Assembly: GCA_016185425.1 (NCBI GenBank) | Contig: JACPNQ010000024.1 | Span: 62,001 to 126,000 of the forward strand | Reading direction: 5' to 3' | Length of the DNA: 64,000 nt | From: Acidobacteriota bacterium | GTDB taxonomy: Bacteria; Acidobacteriota; Terriglobia; Bryobacterales; Bryobacteraceae | Part shown: positions 16,343-24,447 of the stretch, piece by piece | How positions within the stretch are numbered: the stretch's first letter is position 1 | Layout: every line of letters starts with the position of its first letter | Translations under genes and position numbers: made by a program | Notes under the pieces: model-generated | The model's input: only the letters and a program-made list of their open reading frames with translations | The model's database searches: none | What the model was told of the DNA's origin: nothing

Positions 16343-17553
16343 GCCAGTGCCCGGCGGAGCCAGTCAAGAGCGTTGACACAGGTCATACTGCGAACGCGGT
16401 GGCGATCGCCGGTGAGTTGGAGTTTGCGTGAGTGGACGCCAGATGGTGTGGCGAGGCCGACGTAGACGAGACCGGCCTGATCGGCGTCGGCGTAGCCCGT
16501 GGTAGAGAGAGCGTAATCGGCACCGCTTCGTTCACGCGCGCCGGCGGCCATTGCCTTTGCGGCATCCTCGCTGACGGCGCTCATCGACTTGAGCGTTTCG
16601 GTGGGTACCCCGAGGAGGCTTTCCTTCATCTCATTGGTGTAGGTTAAAAAACCGCCGCGGAAGTAAGCGCTCGAGCCGGGAACCGACGTGATGAGTTGGC
16701 CGAGCATGCCGCCGGTGATACTCTCGGCCACGGCGACGGACTGGCCGCGAGCGATGAGGAGCTTGCCGATGACTTGTTCGAGGGCGTCGCCGTTGGTGGA
16801 GTAGATCTTGTCGCCGATGACCTGGGCGATGGCATCGCCGACTTCGGCGAGGAGTGTTTCGGCCTCTTCGGCGGTAGCGCATCGCGCGCGGAGGTGGATA
16901 TCGATGTCGCCCGCGGCGGCGAGGATGGTGGTGGCCGGGTTGGTGTACTTGGTGTAGATCGGCGCGATGAGCGCGTCGAGATCGCTTTCGCCGATGAGGG
17001 AAACGCGGTACCAGCGCGTCCGGATGACGAGAGGCGGAAGGAGCGCGGTGAGTCGAGGAACGATCTCGGCTGGAACCATCGGCTTTAGCTCGCGTGGCGG
17101 GCCCGGGAGCATGACGAGGACGCGGCCGTCGCGCTGGAACCATTGGCCGGGCGCTGTGCCATTGGGGTTGGGGAGGCGATCCGCGCCATCGAGGATGAAG
17201 GCTTGCCGGCGGTTGTTTTCGGTTGGCGTGCGGCCGAACTTCTTGAAGCGGTCGAGGACGGCTTGCCAGGCCTCGGCGTCTTCGTGCATCGCTACGGCGA
17301 GGGCCGCGGCGGCGGCATCGCGCGTGACGTCGTCCTCAGTAGGACCGAGGCCGCCGGTGAGGATGACAAGCTCGGAGTGAGCCCAGGCGGCGCGGATGGC
17401 ATCGGTGAGGCGGACGCGGTCATCGCCGACGATGCACTTGGCAACGACCTCGATGCCGAGCGTGTTGAGTTCCTGTGTGAGATAGAGCGAGTTGGTGTCG
17501 ATTTTATCCGGAGTCAGCATCTCCGAGCCAACTGCGATGATTTCGGCGTTCAT
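16339..17553 (-). CDS. cinA: CinA-like protein (nicotinamide-nucleotide amidohydrolase)
   Basis: A 404-residue CinA. The N-terminal molybdopterin-binding-like domain shows AVGSEML, DTNSLYLTQ, LTGGLGPTEDDVTRDA and LMPGPPREL-type LPGPPRELKPM. The C-terminal PncC-like domain, which deamidates nicotinamide mononucleotide in the pyridine nucleotide salvage cycle, shows AVAESITGGMLG, SAYFRGGFLTYTNEMK and AVSEDAAKAMA. Two points differ from most members: the usual ESCTGG reads ESITGG, and the GPxGGT loop after TTG is replaced by a shorter YADADQA. It is the last gene of the rimO operon, convergent with the POTRA gene. Confidence 0.88.
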   Translation of the reverse strand: MNAEIIAVGSEMLTPDKIDTNSLYLTQELNTLGIEVVAKCIVGDDRVRLTDAIRAAWAHSELVILTGGLGPTEDDVTRDAAAAALAVAMHEDAEAWQAVLDRFKKFGRTPTENNRRQAFILDGADRLPNPNGTAPGQWFQRDGRVLVMLPGPPRELKPMVPAEIVPRLTALLPPLVIRTRWYRVSLIGESDLDALIAPIYTKYTNPATTILAAAGDIDIHLRARCATAEEAETLLAEVGDAIAQVIGDKIYSTNGDALEQVIGKLLIARGQSVAVAESITGGMLGQLITSVPGSSAYFRGGFLTYTNEMKESLLGVPTETLKSMSAVSEDAAKAMAAGARERSGADYALSTTGYADADQAGLVYVGLATPSGVHSRKLQLTGDRHRVRSMTCVNALDWLRRALA

Positions 17554-17556
17554 GGA

Positions 17557-18579
17557 CTAGAGGACGCGAGGGCCGATGCCGCAATCGACGCGGTAGAGCA
17601 TGCTGTTGGTGGCGACGATGGCGCTCTTCGATGGCGAGAAGGCGAGGCCGACGATGCCGGGACCGCTGAGGAACAGGCTGGCCTCGCGGTCCGGCGTGAT
17701 ACGAACAACACCACGGCGGCCGGAGAGGGAAGCGGCGACGTAGAGATTATCGTTGCTGTCGAAGGCGATGCCTTGCGGACGACCGAGACCGCGATAGAAG
17801 ACTTCAACTTCGCCCTTGTCGGAGACGCGCTGCACGCAGTCGAAGCTCGACGTGGTGGGGCCGGTAACGTAGAGGTAGCCAGCGGGGCCGAAGGCCAGGT
17901 GGTAGGCGGCGATGGAGGGTTCGAGCGTCGCGTAGACATAGATCTGACGGCCGCGACTGATCTTGAAAATAGTACCGCTGCGATCGCCGACGAACAGGTT
18001 GCCTTCCGCGTCGAAGGCGAGTCCGGTGGCGACACCCATGCCTTCCACATAGACGGCCATCTCACCGCGCGGGGTGACCTCGTAGATGATGCCGTCGTAG
18101 CGGCTGGAGACATAGAGGATGCCATCGCTGTCGAAAGCCACGCCGGTGGCGTTCATGATGTCGGAGAGGAACGGCGCCGGGCCTTCGTGGGGGTGGACGC
18201 GGTAGACGCTGGTGGTTGTCTTCTGGCCCCGGCTGCCTGAGAAGGTGGTGTAGATGAAGCCGGCGGAATCGACAGCCGGATTGGCGACCGGGTGGAGGTT
18301 ATCGCCGATGGGAATGCCGATTTCGCAGGCCCATTCGGTGCTGGTGAAGTCGCCGCTTTCGATCTTGACGACGTTGTCGACCGCATCATCGGGGACGCGG
18401 GCGACGATGTAGGAGTCCGACCCGACGATGAGCGGAGCGTTTACGTCGCCGAGCATGACACGCGGATGGGCGCCGGTGGCGAAGCCTTTGCCGTGAATGC
18501 GGATCTCTCCACCGGCAATGGCGGCTTCCGGGGAGAGCGTCTGAATGTTTGGCGATTTGCCGGCCGGTTTTCGTGGCAT
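17557..18579 (-). CDS. NHL/SMP-30-like beta-propeller with N-terminal IPT/TIG domain
   Basis: A 340-residue protein. The first about 85 residues form an IPT/TIG-like Ig fold (IQTLSPEAAIAGGEIRIHGKGF). The rest is a six-bladed propeller with repeated blade signatures of the NHL/SMP-30 kind: GVAFDSDGILYVSS, GLAFDAEGNLFVGD, LAFGPAGYLYVT, GIAFDSNDNLYVAA. No signal peptide is evident. It sits between pgpA and cinA with gaps of three bases on both sides, so it is co-expressed with housekeeping genes, but I see no direct link to their jobs. Could bind or hydrolyse a small molecule; function unknown. Confidence 0.78.
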   Translation of the reverse strand: MPRKPAGKSPNIQTLSPEAAIAGGEIRIHGKGFATGAHPRVMLGDVNAPLIVGSDSYIVARVPDDAVDNVVKIESGDFTSTEWACEIGIPIGDNLHPVANPAVDSAGFIYTTFSGSRGQKTTTSVYRVHPHEGPAPFLSDIMNATGVAFDSDGILYVSSRYDGIIYEVTPRGEMAVYVEGMGVATGLAFDAEGNLFVGDRSGTIFKISRGRQIYVYATLEPSIAAYHLAFGPAGYLYVTGPTTSSFDCVQRVSDKGEVEVFYRGLGRPQGIAFDSNDNLYVAASLSGRRGVVRITPDREASLFLSGPGIVGLAFSPSKSAIVATNSMLYRVDCGIGPRVL

Positions 18580-18582
18580 GTC

Positions 18583-19041
18583 CTAATACAGATTGTTCCA
18601 CCCAAGGAGGCGCATCACAACTGCCGCATAGAGGCCGGCCATGACGTCGTCCATGACAATGCCCACGCCGCCCGGGAGCTTTTCGAACTGGCGAACCGGA
18701 AACGGCTTCCAGATATCGAAGGCGCGGAAGAGGGCGAAGGCGATGAGCCAGGGTGTCAGCGAATGGAGATGCGTGGCGCCGGCGAGAGCGATCCACTGGC
18801 CGACGACTTCGTCGACGACGACTTCCTGCGGGTCCTTGCTTTGCTTCGCGGCGGCGTGTACGTGGGCGGCCCAGATTCCAGGAAGGATGGCGAGGACGGC
18901 GATCCATGTGATGTGTTGCGGCCAGGCTGCGACACATATGAGTGCGGCGAGCGAGCCGGCGGTGCCCGGCCCTTTCGGGACGTAGCCGGCGCCGAACCAT
19001 GTTGCGATGGGAGTTGCGATGAGCGTCGCCAGGCGGGCCAT
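18583..19041 (-). CDS. pgpA: Phosphatidylglycerophosphatase A
   Basis: Removes phosphate from phosphatidylglycerol phosphate to make phosphatidylglycerol. It is an inner-membrane enzyme of 152 residues. Diagnostic motifs are GYVPKGPGTAGS, VVVDEVVGQWIAL, FRAFDIWKPFPVRQFE and GGVGIVMDDVMAG, the last carrying the acidic metal-binding residues. Several hydrophobic helices are present. Its ATG shares one base with the yacG stop (TAATG), showing translational coupling. Confidence 0.92.
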   Translation of the reverse strand: MARLATLIATPIATWFGAGYVPKGPGTAGSLAALICVAAWPQHITWIAVLAILPGIWAAHVHAAAKQSKDPQEVVVDEVVGQWIALAGATHLHSLTPWLIAFALFRAFDIWKPFPVRQFEKLPGGVGIVMDDVMAGLYAAVVMRLLGWNNLY

Positions 19042-19217
19042 TAGTTGGGCTTTTGCTCTTTGAGGAACTCGTCGATCTCGTCGGGTTTGAGCGGCTCGGG
19101 GATGACGTACTTTTCCGTGGCCCAGTTGCCGAGGTCGGTGCTTTTGCAGCGTTCCGAGCAGAAGGGCATGAATGGGTCAGTGAGTTCCACGGCCTTTTTG
19201 CAGATTGGGCATTTCAT
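19041..19217 (-). CDS. yacG: YacG-like zinc protein (DNA gyrase inhibitor family)
   Basis: A 58-residue reading frame on the minus strand. It begins MKCPICKK and continues with PFCSERCK, then [14 protein letters not shown]. That is the YacG pattern: two Cys pairs (C-x2-C and C-x3-C) binding zinc, followed by the conserved W-x-x-E-x-Y-x-I-P. E. coli YacG binds the GyrB subunit and inhibits gyrase. The ATG overlaps the rimO stop as ATGA, and its stop overlaps the pgpA start as TAATG, so this small gene is held tightly inside the operon. The acidic C-terminus is as expected. Confidence 0.9.
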   Translation of the reverse strand: MKCPICKKAVELTDPFMPFCSERCKSTDLGNWATEKYVIPEPLKPDEIDEFLKEQKPN

Positions 19218-20626
19218 CGGTGCGGAAGAGCGTTAGGAGTTTGATGGGAGGCGAGGATCGGGAAGAGCGGCTGGGGCGGCACGGCCACCGGCCGGCCTTC
19301 ATCGATGAGCTCGCCGACGAGGTCGTAGTCATGGGCCTGGGTGATCTTCATGCGGCGGAACTGGCCTTTTGCGAGGGGGCCGTCGCCGGGATCGGAGATG
19401 TAACAGACGCCGTCGATGTCAGGGGCTTGGGTGCTCATGCGGGCCTGCCAGACGAGGTCGGAGTCGGCCGATGGGCCTTCGACGAGGACGGTCGTTTCCG
19501 TGCCGATCAGCGCCTTGTTGCGTTTGGCGCTGATCTTTCGCTGGATGGCCATAAGCTTGCGTTTGCGGTTGTAGATCGTTTTCGCGTCGACCTTGGCATC
19601 GAGGTGGAAGCTGGCGCTGGTGTCTTCGTCGGAGTAGCTGAAGACACCGAGACGGTCGAATTGAGCGGCCTCGGCAAACTGGCAGAGTTCGCTGAAATCG
19701 GCGTCCGTTTCACCGGGGAACCCGACGATCATGGAGGTGCGAATGGCGACGCCGGGGATGGTCTTGCGGATGCGTTCGAGCAATTTCAGGAACTGGTCTC
19801 CATTAGAGCCGCGCTTCATGCGTTTGAGGACTTCGCGGGACGCGTGCTGGAGCGGCATATCGATGTACTTGACGAGCGCTTCGTTGGCGGCGATCGTGTC
19901 GAGGAGTTTCTGCGTGACGCGGTTGGGATAGCAGTAGAGGAACCGGATCCATTTCTGATGCTCCGTTTCGATCTGTGCGAGGCGTTCGAGGAGGACGGCC
20001 AAGCCGTCCTTGAGGCCGAGGTCTTCGCCGTAGCAGGTCGTGTCCTGGCCGATGAGGTTGATCTCACGAACATCGTCGGCGAAGAGGTTTTTGGCTTCGT
20101 TGATGACCGATTCGAAGCGGCGAGACCGGAAGGCGCCGCGGTAGTGAGGGATAACGCAGAAGGTACACGGGTGATCGCAGCCCTCGGCGATTTTCATGTA
20201 GGAGAAGTGGCGCGGAGTGGTGCGGATACGAGGGGTGAGGTCGTGGTAGAGATAGGGTGTTATAGGTTCGTCTTTAGGAGACAGGCCTTCGCACATCGCG
20301 ACTACCTTATCGAGCTCGTTCGTGCCAATGACGGCGTCGACCTCCGGCAAAGTGGTGGCGATCTCGTTGCGGAATCGTTCGACCAGACAGCCGGCGACTA
20401 CGAGGCGCTGAGCCTTGCCGGACTTCTTGTATTCGGCCATTTCGAGGATGGTGTCGATCGACTCTTTTTTGGCCGGGTCGATAAAGCTGCAGGTATTAAC
20501 GACGATAACGTCGGCGTCTTCCGGGCTCGCGGTAAGCGAGTGGCCGGCGGACGCGATGTTGCCCATCATCACCTCGGTGTCGACGAGATTCTTGGGGCAG
20601 CCGAGGCTGACAAAACCGATTTTCAA
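19214..20626 (-). CDS. rimO: Ribosomal protein S12 methylthiotransferase RimO
   Basis: Radical-SAM enzyme that adds a methylthio group to the S12 aspartate. The N-terminal UPF0004 domain has [16 protein letters not shown] and VAGCL, whose cysteines bind the second cluster. The radical-SAM motif is CDHPCTFC (C-x3-C-x2-C), followed by IGQDTTCYG and the C-terminal TRAM domain. I place the start at TTG 20626 (470 aa): homology starts at [10 protein letters not shown], and an AGGA lies about ten bases upstream. The open frame continues to 20791 but through non-conserved sequence and over a likely promoter. First gene of rimO-yacG-pgpA-NHL-cinA. Confidence 0.93.
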   Translation of the reverse strand: MKIGFVSLGCPKNLVDTEVMMGNIASAGHSLTASPEDADVIVVNTCSFIDPAKKESIDTILEMAEYKKSGKAQRLVVAGCLVERFRNEIATTLPEVDAVIGTNELDKVVAMCEGLSPKDEPITPYLYHDLTPRIRTTPRHFSYMKIAEGCDHPCTFCVIPHYRGAFRSRRFESVINEAKNLFADDVREINLIGQDTTCYGEDLGLKDGLAVLLERLAQIETEHQKWIRFLYCYPNRVTQKLLDTIAANEALVKYIDMPLQHASREVLKRMKRGSNGDQFLKLLERIRKTIPGVAIRTSMIVGFPGETDADFSELCQFAEAAQFDRLGVFSYSDEDTSASFHLDAKVDAKTIYNRKRKLMAIQRKISAKRNKALIGTETTVLVEGPSADSDLVWQARMSTQAPDIDGVCYISDPGDGPLAKGQFRRMKITQAHDYDLVGELIDEGRPVAVPPQPLFPILASHQTPNALPHR

Positions 20627-20671
20627 TTGGGGAAATCCTAGGCGGGGTGGGTCTTTCGTTGGGACGCTTTT

Positions 20672-20677
20672 AGTATA
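20672..20677 (-). promoter_or_regulatory. Possible -10 element for the rimO operon
   Basis: Reading leftward, TATACT lies about 45 bases upstream of the TTG start of rimO, in the gap before this operon. It is a good sigma-70-type -10 match, but no convincing TTGACA-like box sits 16-18 bases before it (the best is TCATTG at 17). Positional support is fair; motif support is partial. Confidence 0.4.
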
Positions 20678-20757
20678 GCGCAACGCGTAAATCCCAATGA
20701 TTGCAACAAATCCTGGGACCCTGCCCGACCGCTCTCCTGGAGTTTTCCGGCCTCTCC

Positions 20758-20791
20758 GTGTGTCCGGCGAACGCCCAGCGCGCGGACACAC
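20758..20791. repeat. Inverted repeat, 9-bp stem
   Basis: GTGTGTCCG at 20758-20766 pairs perfectly with CGGACACAC at 20783-20791, leaving a 16-base GC-rich loop. No T-run follows on either strand, so it is not an obvious intrinsic terminator. It shares the word GTCCG/CGGAC with the larger hairpin about 100 bases to the right. Confidence 0.5.
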
Positions 20792-20887
20792 TGCGGGTAT
20801 GTCATTTGGATATTCGAGATGTCAAAGAGCGGCACCGGCGGGGCGACGATGGCGAGGCCAAGACCGCTTGCCGGCTGGTTGAAAACG

Positions 20888-20927
20888 GACAGGGCCTGTC
20901 CACTTTCCCCGGCGGACAGGCCCTATC
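20888..20927 (-). terminator. Strong hairpin, possible terminator of the ankyrin gene
   Basis: Arms at 20888-20901 (GACAGGGCCTGTCC) and 20914-20927 (GGACAGGCCCTATC) pair at 13 of 14 positions around a 12-base loop. Reading leftward, the stem is followed by CCGTTTTC, a weak U-run. It lies about 110 bases past the stop of the ankyrin gene, so it could end that transcript. Each arm core (AGGGCCT) is also nearly self-complementary, which allows other folds. Not a classic terminator. Confidence 0.45.
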
Positions 20928-21035
20928 TAAATACATTATATCGCCACGTCAAGGGGTGATGGGAGCGTTACGGGTGGATTGTTGTGTGTTTTCAAAGGAT
21001 TAGGAGGGTTGAGAGTAGTGTGAACGAAACTGGCG

Positions 21036-22136
21036 CTAGCCTTCGCGGAGCGCGTTGATCGCTTCCTCGCTTTTCCTTGTGTATATGGCCCAATCGAGAG
21101 GAGTGCCGTCGTGCGTGTCGTCTTTCACGTCGCGCGGGACGCCACGTTTGATGAGGAGCCTGATGATGTCGACATTGCCGCCAAGCGCGGCATCGTGCAG
21201 CCAGGTTTGGCCGCGATGTTTGCGCTTCATGTCGATTTTGGGGGCGAGGAATTTGACGACGTCGAAACGGCCGTAGGCGCAGGCTTGGGCGAATGCGCCG
21301 TTGAGGTTGTCTTCGGTGGGTTGCTGCGCCTTTAGACTGGCTTTGACCGCTTTCAGATTGCCAAGGCCGGCGGCGGCTTCGAGATCGAGACGGGCTCCGC
21401 GGCTGGCGAAGAATTCGGCAGCCTGGAGACGGCCGTTGTGCAGGCAGCCGACGATGGCGCTGCCGGAGTCCGGGCCGTCGATGATGGCGCCGTTGGCGAT
21501 TAAGAGATCAAGGAGCTCGAGTTGGACGCCTGTGGCCTCGGGATGGCAGCTCGTGGCGGCGAGACCTAGGGTTGTCGAACGGCCGCCGTAGGCGTCCGAT
21601 TCGGCGTTGACATCGGCCCCGGATTTTAGGAGGAGTTCCGTGATGGCGACAATGTTCTTTGGCGTCTTCTGGCGGAAGTCTTCGATGCCGTTGGCGGAGA
21701 CGTAATGGAGAAGTGTGGAACGGTGGTCGCGGTTGGAGCGCGTCTTGATGAGCTTGGGATATTCGGTGAGGAGTTTTTTGAGGGTCCTTATGTCGCCGCT
21801 CACGATTGCGCCGGCCGCGGCTTCGAATTGGGCCGTGACGGATTGTTTACGGGCAAGTTCCGCGAGGTGTTTCGCGAACTTCGGCCAGCTTAGGAAGCCG
21901 TGCTCGCGGGCGATGAAGAATTGGGCGCCCGTTAGGTTGTGAGCCTGTTTTTGCCAGCGTTTCTCCATCTGCCGGGCGTAATAATGGATGTGGGCTTCCG
22001 GGCGTTGCTCTTTGTCGATGGCCTTGAGCCAGCGCGCCGCCCAGTCGAGGAATGATTCCGCTTTGAGCAGATCTTTGGCGCGTTTCTTGTATTGCTCGAG
22101 GTTGGGCCGGGCAGGGAGGGGAAGGGCGTCGGACAT
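21036..22136 (-). CDS. Ankyrin-repeat protein
   Basis: A 366-residue soluble protein with ankyrin repeats. Clear units include STLLHYVSANG...ITELLLKSGADVNAE, ELLDLLIANGAIID, AAEFFASRGARLD, FDVVKFLAPKIDMKRKHRGQTWLHDAALGGNVDIIRLLIKRGVPRDVKD and the final DGTPLDWAIY. The N-terminal about 95 residues are basic and helical (LEQYKKRAKDLLKAE; FFIAREHGFLSWPKFAKHL) and form the N-cap found in a bacterial ankyrin subgroup. No signal peptide. Likely a protein-binding scaffold with unknown partner. A GGAG Shine-Dalgarno site precedes the ATG. Single gene. Confidence 0.85.
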   Translation of the reverse strand: MSDALPLPARPNLEQYKKRAKDLLKAESFLDWAARWLKAIDKEQRPEAHIHYYARQMEKRWQKQAHNLTGAQFFIAREHGFLSWPKFAKHLAELARKQSVTAQFEAAAGAIVSGDIRTLKKLLTEYPKLIKTRSNRDHRSTLLHYVSANGIEDFRQKTPKNIVAITELLLKSGADVNAESDAYGGRSTTLGLAATSCHPEATGVQLELLDLLIANGAIIDGPDSGSAIVGCLHNGRLQAAEFFASRGARLDLEAAAGLGNLKAVKASLKAQQPTEDNLNGAFAQACAYGRFDVVKFLAPKIDMKRKHRGQTWLHDAALGGNVDIIRLLIKRGVPRDVKDDTHDGTPLDWAIYTRKSEEAINALREG

Positions 22137-22230
22137 ACGAATCTCCTTTCCGCCCCATGCGCTGAGTTGGTTATAGCATGTGCCGGGACGCTCGAAGAGA
22201 GGCGCGCCATGCCGCGTGACGATGCGAAGA

Positions 22231-24420
22231 TCAGTGCAGGTGTATCGGCTGCGTGAACGCCCCGTTGCCGGCGGAGTCCCAGACGGCGAAGCGGACCCAT
22301 TTCTTGTTTGCTGGATCGAAGGGGATTCTTAGCTTCTTTGTTCCCGTGGGCGGGAGATCCTTCAGGTTGACGATTTGGCGGTCGACCTTCTTGCCGTCGC
22401 TATAGACCAGCTCGGCGAATTCGGGCGGAAAGTTCCACTCTACGCCGGCGGAGTACGCGTTCTTCTCCAACGCCCAGTTGTGGATCAGGACTTCGCCGGT
22501 CGTCACGAAGAATTCGCCGGCACGGAGGGCATTGACTACCGGCTGCCAGCCGTCCCTAAATTTTGGAACCTGGTTGAGCTTGACGTAGTTGACCATGAGC
22601 TGCGGATACGTTTCGTCGCCGGGGTACTTCATATACGTGTCGCCTTCGGCGAGCATGTACTTAGGTTTGCCCCAGTTGTTCATGTCATCCAGCAACCCGA
22701 AGCAGCGTTCCTGGCAGATGCGCGGCTCGGAAAGGTCGACGGGGAGCGATTGGAACGAGCCGCCGAGGAAGCGATCGCTCTTGAAGAAATCCCTCTCGCG
22801 AATAGCGTCCGGATAGCCTGTCGAGCCTTTCGTCCTTGGGTGCGTCTGCCAGACCAGGGCGGATTCTTTGTTGAGGAGATCAAGTTCTTGCGCCGCGGAG
22901 CTGGTGTGGTAGACATTGCCGAATCCGGGGAGGTTTTCCAGGAAAGGTTGCGGTTGTTTGGGCTTTCCGTGGGTGTAGTAGACGGGCTGGGGGAATAGGA
23001 ACATGTAGTGACCGCCGAAGTTGGCGTCGGGCTCTTCGGCGGGGATGAGGAGCATCTCTTTGTCCGAGAAGCGCTCACAGCCTTTGAAATAGACCTTTTG
23101 CTCGTCGAGGCGGACGGTGGTGGTGTCGGTGGCATGCCCGTCGCTGTGGAAGTCGGCGAGGATGGCGATGTTGATGCCGAGGTCACGGAATACCGGGAGC
23201 CAAGTGGGTTCGAAGTCGATGGTGCCAGAGTCGGTGAGTTGTTCGTTGAAATGGAAATGGAAGTGGCTGACGAGGACTTTGTAGCCGGGGAGAGGTTTGT
23301 AGACGTCGTCGTTGGTGAACGCCATGACGGCCTGGTGGGTGGAGCGGGCGTTGGCGGCACTCAAGTAGAAGTAGACGGGCATGCGCTGCTCGGTGCCCGC
23401 CGGGGCGTTGTAGAGCGCGAAATTGTGAAGGTGGCCGCGGGCTTCACCTACACGGCGGTTCCACACCGTGTCGGAGATGCCCCATGGCTTAGCGCCGACT
23501 TCTTTGTCGGGCTGCCGGACGCCGATGGAGAGGCTGGTCTCGCTATCTTTCCGGTAGTAGACATAGCCGAGGTTGGTCTCGATTTCGCGGGAGAAGAAGA
23601 ATTTGTGCGAGGGCGGGAAGACGGCTATGGAGCCGCCATTGGTTTCGAGAATGGCGAGGCGGTTGCGGGCGCGGAGGCCAACGCTGTCGTCATTGACGGC
23701 GCCGCCGAATGCGTAGCGCTGCCAGCCGCGGGCGGTGTCGCGCCAGACGACTTTGGTGTCGTCCTTGATGGCGAAACCATTTAGGCCGCCGTTGAATTTG
23801 TAGGCGACGGAGGGTTGTTGGGTCTTGGCGATTAATTCCTGACGGAGGAGGTTGGAACCTTTATAGACGGTGTATTGGAGAGTGCCTGAGAAGACGCCGG
23901 CTTCGACGCCGGGGAAACTGACTTCCAGGCGGGCGCCATCGGTTTTGACTTTGCAGTTTGATGCGCTGAATTTGGCTTTGGCGAGCTGGATCTCTTCGCG
24001 TTTGCGCGGGAGATCGATGTTGGTGTTGAGGCGGCCGGGGACCATAAGCGGGGCGTCCCAGAAGGCGTTCCATTTTTCCTTGTTGACGACTTCAGGGGTG
24101 AGATCGATTTTGAGGAATTCCAGTGGCTGGGCCTGCTGCGTGGAGAGGCGGCGGACACCGGAGGTGATTTGGAATTCGGGTTGAAGATTCTGGCCGAGGG
24201 TGATGTTGCGTATGGCGAGCTCGCGGATGGTGGGGATACCGTTGTTTATTGTGAATTCGGCGCGGATGGGTTCGCGGTTGGCGCCTTGCCAGTTGACGGT
24301 TAGGGCGTTGTTGGCGAGTTTGGCGGTGAGACCGTCGAGGGGCTTGTAGGCCGACAGGTCACAGGACATTTCGGCATGCGCGGTGACGGCGGCGGCGAGG
24401 AGGATTGCAGTGCGAAGCAT
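22231..24420 (-). CDS. Exported PHP-like metal-binding protein of unknown function
   Basis: A 729-residue protein starting at ATG 24420 with a signal peptide (LRTAILLAAAVTAHA). The first half looks like beta-rich carbohydrate-active or lectin-like sequence without a name. The second half has histidine/aspartate clusters that resemble a PHP-type metal site: VSHFHFHFNEQ, ADFHSDGHATD, IPAEEPDANFGGHYMFLF and VWQTHPRTKG. The C-terminal domain resembles the beta-sandwich seen after PHP domains in secreted proteins. A phosphoesterase or hydrolase role is inference only. Not part of an evident operon; the ADOP gene stops 28 bases before it. Confidence 0.7.
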   Translation of the reverse strand: MLRTAILLAAAVTAHAEMSCDLSAYKPLDGLTAKLANNALTVNWQGANREPIRAEFTINNGIPTIRELAIRNITLGQNLQPEFQITSGVRRLSTQQAQPLEFLKIDLTPEVVNKEKWNAFWDAPLMVPGRLNTNIDLPRKREEIQLAKAKFSASNCKVKTDGARLEVSFPGVEAGVFSGTLQYTVYKGSNLLRQELIAKTQQPSVAYKFNGGLNGFAIKDDTKVVWRDTARGWQRYAFGGAVNDDSVGLRARNRLAILETNGGSIAVFPPSHKFFFSREIETNLGYVYYRKDSETSLSIGVRQPDKEVGAKPWGISDTVWNRRVGEARGHLHNFALYNAPAGTEQRMPVYFYLSAANARSTHQAVMAFTNDDVYKPLPGYKVLVSHFHFHFNEQLTDSGTIDFEPTWLPVFRDLGINIAILADFHSDGHATDTTTVRLDEQKVYFKGCERFSDKEMLLIPAEEPDANFGGHYMFLFPQPVYYTHGKPKQPQPFLENLPGFGNVYHTSSAAQELDLLNKESALVWQTHPRTKGSTGYPDAIRERDFFKSDRFLGGSFQSLPVDLSEPRICQERCFGLLDDMNNWGKPKYMLAEGDTYMKYPGDETYPQLMVNYVKLNQVPKFRDGWQPVVNALRAGEFFVTTGEVLIHNWALEKNAYSAGVEWNFPPEFAELVYSDGKKVDRQIVNLKDLPPTGTKKLRIPFDPANKKWVRFAVWDSAGNGAFTQPIHLH

Positions 24421-24447
24421 AGCGTTTCGCAGGCAATCATATGCCAT

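Larger units (their letters stand above)
20627..21035. other. Intergenic region between rimO and the ankyrin gene
   Basis: About 410 bases with no convincing gene. Short open frames here (for example 20701-21003 plus, 20638-20835 minus) have no recognisable protein features. The region holds the probable rimO promoter near 20675, a 9-bp stem at 20758-20791 and a stronger hairpin at 20888-20927. The right half would be the 3' end of the ankyrin transcript. Confidence 0.6.

Noticed and set aside
17143..18240. 365-codon plus-strand frame over cinA and the NHL protein
   Set aside because: No recognisable motifs; opposite strand has supported genes.
19205..20641. 478-codon plus-strand frame over rimO
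   Set aside because: Shadow of rimO, which has intact radical-SAM and UPF0004 motifs.
20638..20835. Minus-strand 65-codon frame starting MPLFDISN between rimO and the ankyrin gene
   Set aside because: No homology or Shine-Dalgarno site visible; it crosses the probable rimO promoter.
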